Shown: in pieces, positions 44,130 to 56,745 of the stretch
How the letters are laid out: every line of letters starts with the position of its first letter
Position numbering within the stretch: the stretch's first letter is position 1
NCBI GenBank assembly: GCA_022478985.1
Contig: JAKSZP010002705.1
Span: 165,763-229,762, forward strand
DNA from: Massospora cicadina
Taxonomy: Eukaryota > Entomophthoromycota > Entomophthoromycetes > Entomophthorales > Entomophthoraceae
Reading direction: 5' to 3'
Length of the DNA: 64,000 bases
Notes under the pieces: generated by a model
What the model was told of the DNA's origin: nothing
Database searches by the model: none
The model's input: only the letters and a program-made list of their open reading frames with translations
Translations under genes and position numbers: made by a program

Positions 44130-45750
44130 TAAGATAAAATGAATTTGCCGTCACATTCTGATATAATTAACTTGGCTGAATTGGTGATTAAAGATAAAGC
44201 ATAATTAGAATAATTTATGAAGGTTAACAACAATCTTTATGTGAAATTTACCTCATTGAAGCAGAAAGAGATTGAAGTAATTAGAGAATTGATGTTTCAA
44301 ACGCTGCTTAGTAAGTAGATAGAGAGTGATATCACCAGATTCTGGATGATGTAACGCAAATCTTATATTGATTACATGACCTAGAACATCACAAGTGGAA
44401 CTGTGCACAAAAAGAGGCAGGTGTGGCCAAAAAATGAAGATGAAGGAATTTTTGAACGGAAAGTGCAGTACTCAAGAAACATGCCTGGGCATTTACAGCA
44501 TTTTCAGAGATGCTCCCCAAGAATACCACCATCATTAGGAGTGTTGATAGTAAAGTATCTCCCATCACAATAATGATTGATGACTTTGGGTAAATGCCAA
44601 AATTACCTATTTTCCATCAGGATAATACACCAGCGTTTTTCTGCTTGTTCAAAAATAATGATGTTTGGATATGGTGACCGCCAGAAAGCAGAAACAGTTA
44701 TAAACTGTTTAGACATAGATTGCCAATAATCTGGTGTTGCCCAATATCAACAGGGATATTTGGACATACAAAGATGCTAGATAAGCAAATCATGAATGAG
44801 TTTGGCAGTACTGAGCAGATGGATAGCCACAAACATGAGTTTGTGGGAATTCAATATAGAAAGAACTATTCCTTAGTTGCTTTTGCCAACTTATTTAATA
44901 GGAAGTGCAAATTATAGAAAGGTGAAAAAGTTTTATCAGATTTTATTTCATGTATTCAATGCAGACAGTGCTTCAGTCCTATAGGGATCTGCACCACGCA
45001 ATGGTTATGGCACTGCAAATTAGACTTCCAAAAGAAGCAAGGGTAGATTATATGAAAATATTAGGCCCAACGTTTGTTACTCCTAATCAAGCTCTCAAAA
45101 AGATTTTGACTGATGAATATCAGATTATGTTGGAATTTAAAGACAAGGATATGGAAAAATTTAACAATTAGCAGAATTGAGTTTCAATGGGGAGAAACTT
45201 AATGTACAAAAATGGATGACTAAATTACAGAACTTCTGTGATAAATAAGGTTTGACTGGACATTTGGCCAGTCAACGTTGAAGCAAAAAGTTAAGAGAGA
45301 ATGTAATCTTATTTTGCCTCAATTTGAAAGAAACTGTTCAAGATTTGGGAAAAGGTTCTTCAGTCCAGATGTGGAACAATTAGTGCTGCATATGAAACAG
45401 TTCCGCCAGATATTTATCATACAAATCAGATTTTTAGACTTAGTTGCGAAAGAACTCAGCAAGAATCCATTGTAACAAGTTTAAATGTCGAATATAATGT
45501 TGTCAAATTGTAAAATCAAAAATGAAAATTATTATTTTATTAATAGTAAAGGAAGTTGCTCAGTCTTATGCTCTCCAGTTAACAGAAAAGGCACAAAACG
45601 CTGAGGAAAAAACTATCCACTCAAGTCAACGTTAAAATAATGCCAATGTTTCTATAACAATATGCACAATCAAGGAAAGTTTGCAATCTGGAGATGAGGA
45701 TAGTTTAGATGATAAGTATAGTGAATGATGCTTCTACTTAATTAATGAAG
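44130..45750 (+). pseudogene. Gag-like remnant of the LTR5 element
   Basis: Plus-strand open pieces at 44720-44917 (65 aa), 44950-45171 (73 aa) and 45278-45475 (65 aa), plus stretches between them. They have capsid-like composition, such as IQYRKNYSLVAFANLFNRKC and LNVQKWMTKLQNFC. Frameshifts and stops are frequent. Position after a PBS supports gag; the family is otherwise unassigned. Confidence 0.5.
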
Positions 45751-46150
45751 GAAAATAATTATTCTGCTTAAAAGGAACTGCAATTGGAAATAAAATTTAC
45801 TTATTATTATACCATATGTATTAAGTGCCAGCCTCCAATGGATGAATTAAATTAGGACCTGTCCACATTAATGACAAGTCATTAGCGAATGCCAATGGTT
45901 GAAACCATTTGAAATTATTGCCAAGTCAGCGACAGATGCCTATAAGATGAGAAATAATGCTGATGTTCACATATTAAATTTACTTATAGCGCATACCTAA
46001 AGTATTGACATAAAAGAAAATATTATACATGATATATAAGATAAAAATATAGAGAATAAAATACTAAGTAAAAATACCTTAAAATTATTCTATTTATAGG
46101 GAAAGTCCCTTAAAAATAAGAGAAATTGGAAAGTATATATTTGAATGATA

Positions 46151-46284
46151 GAAGGGTGGTTAGCCAAGTGGGTAAAACTGCTTCCACCCCTAATGCAGGT
46201 TTTGAGTTCAAAAACCTGTACTGGCTAGAAAAATTATCAGTGTAGTATATTTATCCCAAGGTCAACCCTCATCAAATACTTTTT
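46151..46284 (+). mobile_element. SINE 2, short tRNA-derived retrotransposon
   Basis: 134 bp bounded by a perfect 15-bp target duplication, TATATTTGAATGATA (46136-46150 and 46285-46299). The head carries an A box (TAGCCAAGTGGG, 46161-46172) and a degenerate B box (GAGTTCAAAAACC, 46204-46216). The head differs from SINE 1, but the last ~45 bp are homologous to it. It ends in a T run. Confidence 0.85.
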
Positions 46285-46550
46285 TATATTTGAATGATAA
46301 TCAGGTTTAATTTTGCCATGATTGTAAGAATCTGGTAGGGTTTTAATTCCTGATGTCATTGGAGGAATGAGGAAAAACTACAATGAAAGTAAAGAATATT
46401 GAGTGAGTGTAAACGTTTGGCAGGACCAACTTAAATTAAGACTGGATTTAGCGTGAAGAGTCATGAGAAATGAGAACTTGGAGTTTCATGCTGTTTAAAA
46501 TAAGAGAAGCTCAACTTGGGGAATACAGGTTTTTGGAAATTCATTAATGA

Positions 46551-46675
46551 GATACACTAAATGATCCTGGTATGGCATGTAGCCATGAGAGCCCTGACCT
46601 AGGGAAAAACAGGCATTCAGGAAAATATTATCAGAGAGATTGACTGAAGTAATCCTGGTGTGGCATGTAGCCATG
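46551..46675 (+). repeat. Imperfect duplication, ~88-bp period
   Basis: 46551-46587 and 46638-46675 share ATCCTGGT.TGGCATGTAGCCATG and its flank. Two units are separated by about 50 bp, probably a decayed local duplication inside the LTR5 element. Confidence 0.6.
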
Positions 46676-46889
46676 GAACTGCACTCACAGGAGGTTACAA
46701 CAAACATTAGAAGGAGAAGAGGAATTGTGCTGTCAAGAATGGCCATGAAAAGATGCGTTGAACAAGGAGAAAAAGATCTAGCTCTGCTGAAATCAAATTT
46801 AACCAGGTTAGCTGATTAATGCCACTGAATGAAACAGCATCTTAATCTGAATTTTAATCTTTAGCGATAATCTAGTCAAGCGTGGAATG

Positions 46890-47275
46890 TGTTGGTATTT
46901 AGAAATGTCCACATCATCAAGAGTTATTATAATATAATATAATCTCTTTTTTGGTCCACAGGGAATTGGTTTATAATTATAAAATCTATAGAGGATGTAA
47001 GAGTTTCATTTTTTGGTAACTATTGTTTGTTTTTATTTTTTATAGAACGCTTAACTAATTCACCGGATTTTAGTCTGTTGGGTATTTAACGTTCCATCAA
47101 GAATGATCCCTGACAATGTTTTTAAGTGTTTTTATTAGTAGTTTAGATATAAATAATTATATTCTTTCATGGATTGATCAGGGCTTGTCGTTGGTTGATT
47201 ATGATTCTATTGGCAGTTGCTGAAGTGTTGACAACGCTTGTATTGGCAGAAACTTGTGGCTACCTGGAGCAATGC
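46890..47275 (+). repeat. LTR5, truncated 3' copy
   Basis: 386 bp homologous to the first part of 42109-43032 (TGTTGGTATTTAGAAATG start). It is cut at 47276 by the first base of the gypsy B LTR. Confidence 0.7.
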
Positions 47276-47742
47276 TGTCAGAATTTAAAATGATTTATGA
47301 GTCTTGATCCCTATTTCTAAATTAAGCCCAGTAAATTGACTTTTGAGCGCTCATGATCAGAAACTGACAGTGAAGACACTGATGAGAATTTCAATAAAGA
47401 AAGCTCTACGCGCCCATAAATAGATGGAGATGCCTTCCAGAATTTAATCCCCATTTATTGAATCTTAAAAGGTGTGATCTCCACCATTACAGACATGAGT
47501 ATGATACAGAACGATGAGTGAGCCTACCAGACAGGAGATTAGAAGGAATTGAAAGATCTTGATTGTATGGGGCCATGGAGGTCCCCTCAGCACCATGTCC
47601 CCACACACCCTATGAATATTAACACCTTTAAATCAACAAAGAAGTCTATTTCACTCCATCTTTTCATCTTTATTGACCTCACATCCAGTTTTAAAGTTTT
47701 GAGCCCATTTTTTAACCTCAGCTTTAGTCAAGTGATTTGTTA
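47276..47742 (+). repeat. 5' LTR of gypsy B
   Basis: 467 bp, TGTCAGAATTTAAAATG to GTGATTTGTTA, aligned to the gypsy A LTRs. Shared are GGGGCCATGGAGGTCCC-type and TTGAGCCCATTTT blocks. The length agrees with 463/466 bp in gypsy A. Confidence 0.82.
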
Positions 47743-47754
47743 CACCAAGATAAG

Positions 47755-47772
47755 TGGTGCTCATTACAGGGG
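47755..47772 (+). promoter_or_regulatory. Primer-binding site of gypsy B
   Basis: TGGTGCTCATTACAGGGG lies 12 bases after the LTR end, the same spacing as in gypsy A. Confidence 0.75.
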
Positions 47773-47809
47773 GCTTTGAGTTTTTTAGTGAAATTTCTAC
47801 CACAAAATG

Positions 47810-50580
47810 GAGGATGATAGCAATCAAGAAAAAGCAATCTGCAAATTAGTCAAAAAGCATAACTTGACGGAGAACTACCCCTCATTACAAAGTGCTCCTC
47901 TATAGCCTGAAAACCTAGAATTTCGGTCCACCTTCCAAATTTACCTTACCATCTTTTAACCACAATCACTATCAAATCCAATCTGAGAACCTCAACGAGA
48001 TTTTTCAACAACTATTAAATGGCATCTATTCTGTGGGAGACCGCTTCAATTGCTCCTGAGCCTCTTCAGTGCCTTCCATGATGAGAGATATATATACTTA
48101 AGTCCTACTCCCTTTGAGAGAATTAGCTTTGGGTACTGAACGCTATCTCCAAAGTTTTTTCATCCACTAGTACACCAAATCCTACAATTGGCTAATTTGC
48201 ATCACCATGAAACAGCGCGACTACTAGTGATCACTCAAACCCTACACTCAAGTACATTCAATTTTTATAATGTCGCCTACCCCTCCATTCATGACAACCA
48301 AGAAGACATTATTGATAACCGTCAGATGATCAATGAGACTTGTAAAATAACTCGCTATATTGCATAATGGAATTTTAAGTAATTTTATTGACCAGCTTTG
48401 TCAAAATGTTCAGCTCCTCAAGTCCATCTGGAGCCAACGCCTCAACCAGAATGAGGAGCCTGTGCGGACACTTAAACGGCACTACCAGGAGTTAGCTTCC
48501 CACAATATCACCTCTGGGAGTGAAGGGCCTGGAGGGCACATGTGACCAGAAGGTCTGGAATGCTCTGAAGTAACGAAGGGACCCAAGGTCCTTGTGAACC
48601 ACAAGGACCTTCCATTCCCACGGTGCATACTTCCTGGAGATCCTAATGACTACTGGAAACAAAACGTCTTTATAGCGCTCATTGCTTAATGGGATCAGAT
48701 ATGAAATGAGGGCACAAGGATGCAAGCTCTGAGTGGACGTAGTCCCCTCTTAATCCCAAAGTAATTATTGATGCCTTACTGTATGAGATCATTACTTTAA
48801 CACATCTGCAAAGATCACTGATAACCGCATCACCCAGATCAAGCAAACTTATCACATTTTCATTTATCACTTGATTACTTTGAGAGTCAGCTGCTCCTTA
48901 GTAGACAAAAATTCAAGATCTGAAGGTGAAAGTTGCCTAAAGCCTCAATTACCTCCATGAACTGAAATTGGGATGAAGCTTAGGAGAATCTAGATGGATT
49001 GAGATAATTTGACCAACAAGTCCCCTTTACTATGCAAATACTAAAAATTTCTGAGACTGCACCGGTTCCTGCCATCAACACTCATTCCACTCCTCTTGTA
49101 ACTAACTTTCAGTCTAGTCTTAAAGGAGAAATTCACTCCAGACAGGATAGTATTGCCTCCTTCTTGTAAATTTATGAGAGCTTGATAGGAGGCCACCAAC
49201 TATCAAAAGGCGAAGCACATTCACTCCTGCCTGAACAGTACTGCAAAGGAAATATGAATCCCCATTTAAAGGAATGTCATACTTAAAAACAAGTTCTCAT
49301 AGCCCTTATTCAGGAGTTCAGAAGCAACCAGTCCTTAACTAATCAGAAGGAGGCGTTTATGGCCATTTTGTTGAACAAAAGAGAAAGTCCTATTGAGTTT
49401 TCCAGCCGATTCTATGCCCAAGCACAACCCTTGGTAACCACTAATCATATCACATTGGATGACGTCATAACTGTGCTCCTCTCAACGTTGGGATCCTATC
49501 CTGAGGTCCAAATGCACATGATTGGCCATAAGAAAACTTCACCTGTATCTGGGAATTTAAGGAAGCGCTTATTGTTAATTACAACGCCTGTTCTACATCC
49601 TGAGTCCACTGCATCCACCTCTTCTGTCTGTCCTTGAGTCCACTTTGTCAGAACTAAAAAACCTAGACCTGATGCTTCTACTGCAATGAATTCTGTCATA
49701 GCCTCAAGCCTTTTTAGAAGAGACTTGCCGAGGAGGCGTGAAAAGGGATGTTATAATCTTGGCAATATCAGTGAGACACACAGGAAGAATTGCGCAGGGT
49801 TCATCACACTGTGCAATAAGACAGACAATATGAAGATCGCTGGTCTTCCAGACACACTTAATAGATATAAAATAAAATATGGAGCAGTTGCTCCAACAAC
49901 ACTTCTTTATTAAATTTAATATACCAGAAGATACTCTATGCTCCGCTTTACACTTCCTACTAATAATTCTCCCATTTCAATCTTCTCATCTCGCTTATAA
50001 ATCAGTAACTTCAGTTGATACTAAACCCTATTGCTTAGACTATTAGTTTCCACCACATTCTCATTGGTTTTGGAAGAGTCTACTATTCTATAGATACACT
50101 ATTGCCCTAGTTTGAGGCGATCTATTAATTATTCAACATACATTAACATTGCCTTATTGCCTGATTTGGAGGCATCCACTAAATATTTGATAAAAACTCA
50201 GTTTCGATCTATTGCATTATGTCAAGGCGATCTCATATATTATATTCAACTACTTGGTTTTGCTAATCTCACCCTTTCCGCCGTAACTACTCAGGGCTTA
50301 TTGTTCAGTCATATCAGAATCTCAATAAGGGTAATTAGCATGAAAGACAAGGTACTTCATGCTGACATCCCTGTACCAACTTATGAATGTTTTGCAACAT
50401 CCACTGAGTAATTATCATACCAAAATAAAAGACAATTTGGAATCAATAGTAATAAAGACCAGGTACTGCTTACTCTTCTTCTGATGAATATCATTTGTTT
50501 TCAGCTCTACACACTTAGAAGGGAGGGTGATTACACGTGTCAATGTTCACATTCATAAAATCTCTGTCCATGCCATTGTC
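47810..50580 (+). pseudogene. Gypsy B gag remnant and start of protease
   Basis: Decayed gag collinear with gypsy A. The clearest open piece is 49359-49637 (92 aa), with SPIEFSSRFYAQAQPLVTT and PEVQMHMIGHKK. An RRREKG block (about 49727) lies at the site where LTR3 later inserted, and gag resumes after 50333. At 50550-50580 HAIVNSGS marks the protease active-site region (D changed to N). Non-functional. Confidence 0.7.
49749..50327 (-). repeat. Solo LTR3 inserted in gypsy B gag
   Basis: 579 bp homologous to 18251-18811. Target duplications are AGGGA (49744-49748) and AGGGT (50328-50332). Gypsy A shows the uninterrupted gag sequence (AAAAGGG...AGCATGAA at about 3587-3607), confirming the insertion. 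No interior remains, so it arose by LTR-LTR recombination. Confidence 0.85.
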
Positions 50581-50629
50581 AACAGTGGTTCCCAATAAAT
50601 GTCATTCTTTCCAAAATGAGGAAGCACAT

Positions 50630-51090
50630 TGTCAGATTTAAGACAGTGAGAGAGTCTAAAATTTTACTCCTGAAACAAGCCGCAATAAGTCAACTTTGAG
50701 CCAGAATGAATGAAACCTTTCTAAAGGCACCAATAAGAGCTTTAATTAGGAAAGTCACATTCACGAGAAACAAAGAGATGCCATTCAGGTTTTTCTTCCC
50801 ACTTTCTGAACCTTGAGAGACAAGACCCAACTGTTGCAGTCATGAGGATGTGTAGGACACTGAGGGCGTTGACAAGATGGTCAATCCAAAAGACTGTGAA
50901 AGATCCTGATCATATAGTGCCATGGATGTCCCCCTAGGCACCATGACTCACACATCCTATTAATAGTGACAGTTTACTAACTCAATAAATTAGTTTATAC
51001 CTCTCCATTTTTTTGTCTTCATTGACCTCTAAACTATTTTACATCATTGAGCCTATTTTCAGTATTTGGCTACAGTTAAGTGAACTATTA
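50630..51090 (+). repeat. 5' LTR of gypsy C
   Basis: 461 bp, TGTCAGATTTAAGACAG to GTGAACTATTA, aligned to gypsy A and B LTRs (CACCA.TAAGAGCTTTAATTAGGAA and GATCCTGAT blocks). Confidence 0.82.
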
Positions 51091-51102
51091 AACCAAGCTA
51101 AG

Positions 51103-51120
51103 TGGTGCTCATTATAGGGG
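51103..51120 (+). promoter_or_regulatory. Primer-binding site of gypsy C
   Basis: TGGTGCTCATTATAGGGG lies 12 bases after the LTR end. It differs from the gypsy B site by one C-to-T change. Confidence 0.75.
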
Positions 51121-51159
51121 TTCCAAGCTGTACAAGTGAAACCGTCTATCACAAAAATG

Positions 51160-52976
51160 GAGATATTAGCAATTAAAAAAATTAACCTGCTAATTGGTCA
51201 AGAAGCGTCACTTGATGATTAACAAATCTCAGTATGAGGTACTCCTATCTATCCTCTAAGCCTAGAGTATCAAGCCTACTTTTCATTTACTTTACCATTC
51301 ATTCAAAATGATAAGTAAAAACTACAATATAAGAACCTAAAAGTTATTCAACAACTATTGAATGGATTTTACACTGTGGGAGGACGTTCCGGTCACTCCC
51401 ATGCCTTCTATGATGTGATATAGATACATTGGCTCTAATGTCATTGGGAGAGTTGGATTTAGTATCTAAATACCATCTCCAAGGCTTTGTCCATTCAGCC
51501 ATATATCACACCCTAAAAATAATCAGTTTTCATCAACATGAAGTCTCATGACAACTAATGCTTACTCAAACTCTCCACTTTAACATTCTCAACTTTTATA
51601 AAGTGGCCTACTTCTCCATTCACAATAATTTGGAATCCATTGTCAATAGCTGTTTACTAACTAATAAAGCTCAGAATCAAGTCGCTATGTTGGATAGCAG
51701 AATCTAGGGCTACATCGAGGAACAGCTTTATCATAATTTGCAACTCCTTAGGGCCTCCAGGAAACGCGGCTTGAAAAGATTAATTACCTTGTGCAGACCC
51801 TCCAGCAACACTACTAGGAGTTAGACTCACACAATGTTGCTACTGGAAGTGAAGGGCACAAAGGCTTTAGGGACCATAAGGACCATAAGGTCCTGAGGCC
51901 CTGAAATCCAGAAGGGCCCAAAGGTCCCATGGGTCACAGAACCTTTAATCCTGCGGTGCCTACACCTGGCTACCATATGAATCACGTTGATAAGTAGTTT
52001 CTATAGCGCTTGCTGCTTTATGGGATCAAATATGCAATATGGTCCATGGCTGCAAGCTTGAAAGATGGAGTGCCTCTTGACCCCATAGTCTTGATTGAGG
52101 CCTTGTCAGATTGAGTGGATAACTTCAGCACTTTCACCAAGCTCACCGATGGCCACACCACTCAACTTGAACAAACCTGCTATAGGTTTGAATATTGTTT
52201 GGACAACCTTAAGTGTCAGTTGCTTTTCCATGTGCTGACAATCAAGCGCTAAAAGAGCATATTGCCTATAGAGCCTACATTACCTTATTAAACCAAAAAG
52301 GGGATGACATTCAGGAAGATTTGGAAAGATTAGGATGATAATTGGTTTAATAAAGCCCCTTGTGACTATGCAGAAACAGAGATCTCTGAGCCTGAACCAG
52401 TTTCTGGCGTCATACTCTTTTCACACTTCTTTTGACTAACTTTAATCTAGTTTTAATAAGAAGCAAACCCAAGGACAGGAATTTATTGCCTCCTATAATT
52501 ACTCTTATGAAAGCTCAATAAGGAGGCCTTGGACAAAAGAAGGTTATGCATATCCATTCCCGCTTGGATAGTACTGCCTTGGAGATTATGGCTCCCCATT
52601 TAAAGGAATTCCATACCTTTGAACAAGTTCATACACCCATAATCCAGAATTTGGAAGCAACTAAACATTAGTCAAAAAGCTATCATTCATGGAAGTTTGG
52701 TTGAACAAAGAAGCAAGTCCAGTTGAGTTCACTAGCCAGTTATATTGCAAAGCACAACCTTTGTTACCTACTTAATGTATTATCTTGTATGGCGCCATAA
52801 CTTCTGTCATCTCCACGTTGGAATCTTATCCTCAGGTCCAAATGCACATGATTGTCCAGAAGAAAAGCTTCACCTACATCCATGAAATTGAGGAGGCGCT
52901 TAATAACAACCTTATACCGCCTCAAGAATGTTTAGAGACCTCTAATGAGCCTTTTGCTGTTTTACCTGAAGAAGAT
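51160..52976 (+). pseudogene. Gypsy C gag remnant
   Basis: Heavily decayed gag collinear with gypsy A and B. The clearest piece (52785-53006 at its start) has ESYPQVQMHMIVQKKSF followed by IHEIEEALNNN. The reading is cut at 52976 by the solo LTR2. Confidence 0.68.
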
Positions 52977-54006
52977 TATCAGAAAATCGACTATGGGCTC
53001 TGCTAGTTGGCATGCTAACCAGTATGAAGACTGGTCAGCCCTTGCCATTTCACCTTAGGCGTCAGGGACAGCAGCGCTGGCTAACCCCTTGGCATGTCAC
53101 CTGCACCATTTGGGGATCCTCTAGCCTCATTCCCTAGACAATGAAATAAATATAAACTTAAATCATAAAGGAGAATGAGAAAAGGGAGAATATTATTAAA
53201 AAGGGAAGCGCCAGGTATTTATACTATTTACAAAAGGGTACTGCGCTCACCGCCAACCTATCAGCTCTTCTGATGGTTCTCCAGCCACCCACTCTTCTTC
53301 TTCTTCTACACTATTTTTTTCCCTGGCGTCGACCCTCTCGCTTTGTCCTTCCTGAAGCCCAAATTACTTTTGGCTCATCCTCAGCCTTAAGTCGCCGGTG
53401 AGCCATATAAATGATCATTATAAATAAACATCAAATTTGTATTCAATCTTTGAGTTTATAATAATGCACTGAAAACAACTTCAGTTGCTCGCTTTGACTC
53501 AGAATATTTTGGCATCGTGCCATCATCTCTTCTCATCTTATCTTGATTAATTGATTATAATAAATGAGGCACCAGAAACAACTTCAGCCACCTCAAACTC
53601 ATAATTGTCAGATTCACCAACCTCAGATAATCAGTATAGGCAGCAAATTCATTGAAGAATGATTGAAGCGAGTACATCAGCTTTCTACCAGAAATCTCAC
53701 AAAAGTTACATGAATGGCAGTTGGCATCAAACACTGATTCCGCTGACTGATACTAATTGGATTATCCTCAGCTATAAGTTGCCAGTGATCCTTATACTAA
53801 TTTGGGGCCATCAACTGGCCCCACTCAAACCTAATACCAAACTCGGTGGAATACTAATTTCAGCTCAACCCAAATTGGGGAGCAACTAACCAGCAATCAT
53901 CTCAAATAACATGCAATTCAGTCAATAAGCCAATCCTCTGGGATTGGCCATATCATCCAAATAACTATTGATCATTGGAGGATTCTATCTGGTTAAAATT
54001 CTGACA
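52977..54006 (-). repeat. Solo LTR2 inserted in gypsy C
   Basis: 1030 bp, homologous over its length to 17049-18058. Its first two bases are TA rather than TG. Target duplications are AAGAT (52972-52976) and AAGAG (54007-54011). Orientation is inferred from the TTATTAAAAA block. Confidence 0.87.
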
Positions 54007-56745
54007 AAGAGGATTCAGTACACATTGATGTTAAAGAACTTGATTGTGCTTGTTCTCTTTCTAATAACTCTTATGATCCATAAATCTACACACATAGTTC
54101 AGGAGCTTAGTAACTTGTGTCACCATTTGAGTCCACAAAATCTCTGTCCACGCCATTGTTGACAGTGGTTAAACATGATGTCATTTTTCCTAAATTAATA
54201 AGAAATATTAAAGTTTTTCTGGACTTGCCCCATTACATGGATATGACACGTCTGGGACACAATGCACTTGATCCCTTGGGGCCTAACCTCTCTACCCATT
54301 TGCTTTGTAATACTAACCATGAATACCCTGCCATTGCGTTAGACAACCTAAGCTATGACCTTCTTACAGAAACCAGTTTATCCAAGATTATTTGCCGTTG
54401 TGCACTATGATGGGGTATTCTTACCTGCTGGGGCACTGGGTCACCCTGGTTTTAAAAAACATCCTCAACGCCTAGGGAGCGCAAAGCTCAGATTTTACTG
54501 TTGGAAAGTGAAATTCAAATTGACAAGTACCAATATTATGTAAGGGTTCATGAGTACATATACTTTTCTGCGGTAGAGGTCAAGAGTCATGCCTTTTTTA
54601 ACTTGCCTAAGCCGATTACTATACCACCAAATTCTCAGGTAATCATTAATACCAGGGTACATATCATTATTTCCTCAGAACAACATGGTGGAAATATGAG
54701 GCATGGATAACCCATCCAGCAAGGAGATCCAAACCTGTCCCAGAAATTTGGATCCTGCTTATTCTGGATCAATATTGGTGCTGTTGGCTAACCTCATTAA
54801 CAAACCAATAACAGTGAGGACCAATACTCAGATACTTATATTCGCCTCCTTCTTGTAGAGGCAACGATGATGTTTGTAGCATTGGAAGTCTCAGGGATTT
54901 TAGGATTAGTAACACACCCGTTGGTAGCTCTAGTTTACACTTTCATTATACAAGAGCTCACCAGTGAACAACAAAGTCAAGTAAATAAATTACTAAAAGA
55001 ATACTCAGCCCTCTTCTCAACCTCTACCTATAATTTTTAGGAAATTAATGTCTTTTTAAATAAGGTTGAGACTGGTGACGCTCAACCCATTTGATCCCAA
55101 CCCTACTGGAAAAGTAAGGTTGAAGAGGAACAGGTGGCTTTCAAGCTCAAACAGCTACTTGAATATGGATGATTGGTTTCTTCCCATAGCCCTTGGGCCT
55201 CACCACTCTTGATAATTTGTAAGATTGATGGCAGTCATCGTGCAGTGAAGAACTATCAAAGACTTAACTCTATTACCAATAAGAACAGTTATCCCTTGCC
55301 CTATATCGATGACTCTCTCCACATGCTTGCTGGTTCTTAATAGTTTTTCACTATTTATCTCACTAGCAGGTACTGGAAATTAGAGCTAGCATCTGAAGAT
55401 CAATCTAAATTCACTCTCATAGCTAATGAGGGATTATTCAAGACAATAAGGATGCCCCAGTGCCTTTGCAATGCACCTACCAACTTCCACCGTGCCATGG
55501 ATGGGATCCTAGGGGACTTTAAGCTATCCTTAGTCCACGTGTACCTCAATAATACTACTTTCTTCTCACGAACATTCAATGGCCACGTGAAACATCTCTG
55601 GGAAGTTTTTAAAGTCTTAGAAGGCTTCAATAAAGCTCAAACCTTCAAGGTGCTCTTTCTTTTAATCTGAAATGGAATTTCTCAGATACAAGGATTCTAA
55701 AACATAGAATTCATCCTATCACAGAGAAAGTCGTTACCATCAAGAAGATGTCGCGCCCTCAGAGCCTATGGTATTCAACTATTACTTGGCATGGTGGGCT
55801 ATTGTTGTCAGTCGATCCTCAATTTGCTGACTTAGCCAAACCTTGGTCTACCTTCTACAAATTAATGTACCTTTTGGGTGGCAGCCTGAATAGGAGCATG
55901 GGCATAATGCGTTGTGGACCTCTGTTTTACTAAAGCTAATTTAGTTCACCTGCATTTCAACTAGTGTTTATTGTTAATCACTAATGCTAGTGACATTGAG
56001 GTCAGTGCCATCCTAGATCAGCGCAATAAGGGTCATGTTGACCACCCAGAGCTCACTAGCAAGTCCCTAAACAAGGCTGAACGAAATTATAATGTTGTAG
56101 AGTGAGAGTACCTGGATGTGTCATTGGCGATCAAGCATTTCCAGCCCTACCTATATGGCACCAAATCATCATCACTACCAATTTCTCGCTCTTATGGCTG
56201 CAGTAGATGAAGGATCCAGATGTCCAATAAGCAAGATGGGCGCTAAGGCTGCATAACTAAAAATTACTCTTGTCCATAGCACAGAAGCAATTCATCAGAA
56301 TGCTAATGGTCTCTTGAGAATGCCAGTACTAGCTGCCTTGACCCCCAAAGAAGAATGATTGTATGATATAATTGTTTACCTGAGCGCAGGGAGTTGGAAA
56401 CTCATGAGATCTAAGCTGAACTTTAAGGATGACCTAATACACTTAAATTAAAGTGGAAATGCTGCTAAAAAATCAACAGGAAATGGCTCCCCTATATGCA
56501 ACCTTCTTTCAAAACTGATGCTATTCTCAAAGGACAAATGATCTTAAGACATGGGGCATTAAAAAATTATAAATGGCTAAAGAAAGGGGTGCATTTATAA
56601 ATTGAATAGTTTATACCATTTAATAAGTTTTAGAGGCCATTATGACTTGATGATCCCAAAATTGGGTTAGTTTATAGTATCAACATTCTGTTGTGGCCTT
56701 ATCAGGCCCCTTTATTGTCATCAACATCAATGTGGTGTTTTAAGT
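54007..56745 (+). pseudogene. Gypsy C pol remnant (protease, RT, RNase H, partial integrase)
   Basis: Protease: VHAIVDSG (about 54148), which keeps the catalytic D but has lost TG. RT: SRYWKLELASEDQSKFT (55368), RMPQCLCNAPTNFHRAMDGI (55450) and YLNN at the YxDD position (about 55545). RNase H: ITNASDIEVSAILDQR (about 55978) and the KAERNYNV block (56065). Integrase: the region up to SGPFIVININ (56705), then similarity stops. There are many stops. It would have carried out reverse transcription in the particle and integration in the nucleus. Confidence 0.85.

Larger units (their letters stand above)
42109..47275 (+). mobile_element. LTR5 element, gag-only remnant
   Basis: A 924-bp LTR (42109-43032), a PBS (43034) and a ~3.8 kb interior with gag-like remnants are followed by the first 386 bp of a second copy of the same LTR (46890-47275). 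The latter is cut by the 5' end of gypsy B at 47276. No RT or integrase was seen. The remainder of the 3' LTR was not found to the right of gypsy C, so a deletion is likely. Confidence 0.7.
47276..50629 (+). mobile_element. Gypsy B, 5' part only
   Basis: A 5' LTR, PBS, gag and the first residues of protease, all related to gypsy A. It stops at 50629, where the LTR of gypsy C begins. A solo LTR3 (49749-50327) sits in the gag end. Its pol and 3' LTR are not present to the right of gypsy C, so they were probably lost with the end of gypsy C. Confidence 0.82.
50630..56745 (+). mobile_element. Gypsy C, 3'-truncated Ty3/gypsy element
   Basis: 5' LTR, PBS, gag, protease, RT, RNase H and the first half of integrase, collinear with gypsy A. 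Similarity ends near 56745, in the integrase core, and no 3' LTR was found. A solo LTR2 (52977-54006) interrupts the gag-protease junction. It begins inside gypsy B. Confidence 0.85.

Noticed and set aside
47276..56745. Gypsy B and C as the two halves of one element
   Set aside because: Both contain an LTR, PBS and gag; the protease region also occurs twice (50565 and 54148), so there are two elements.
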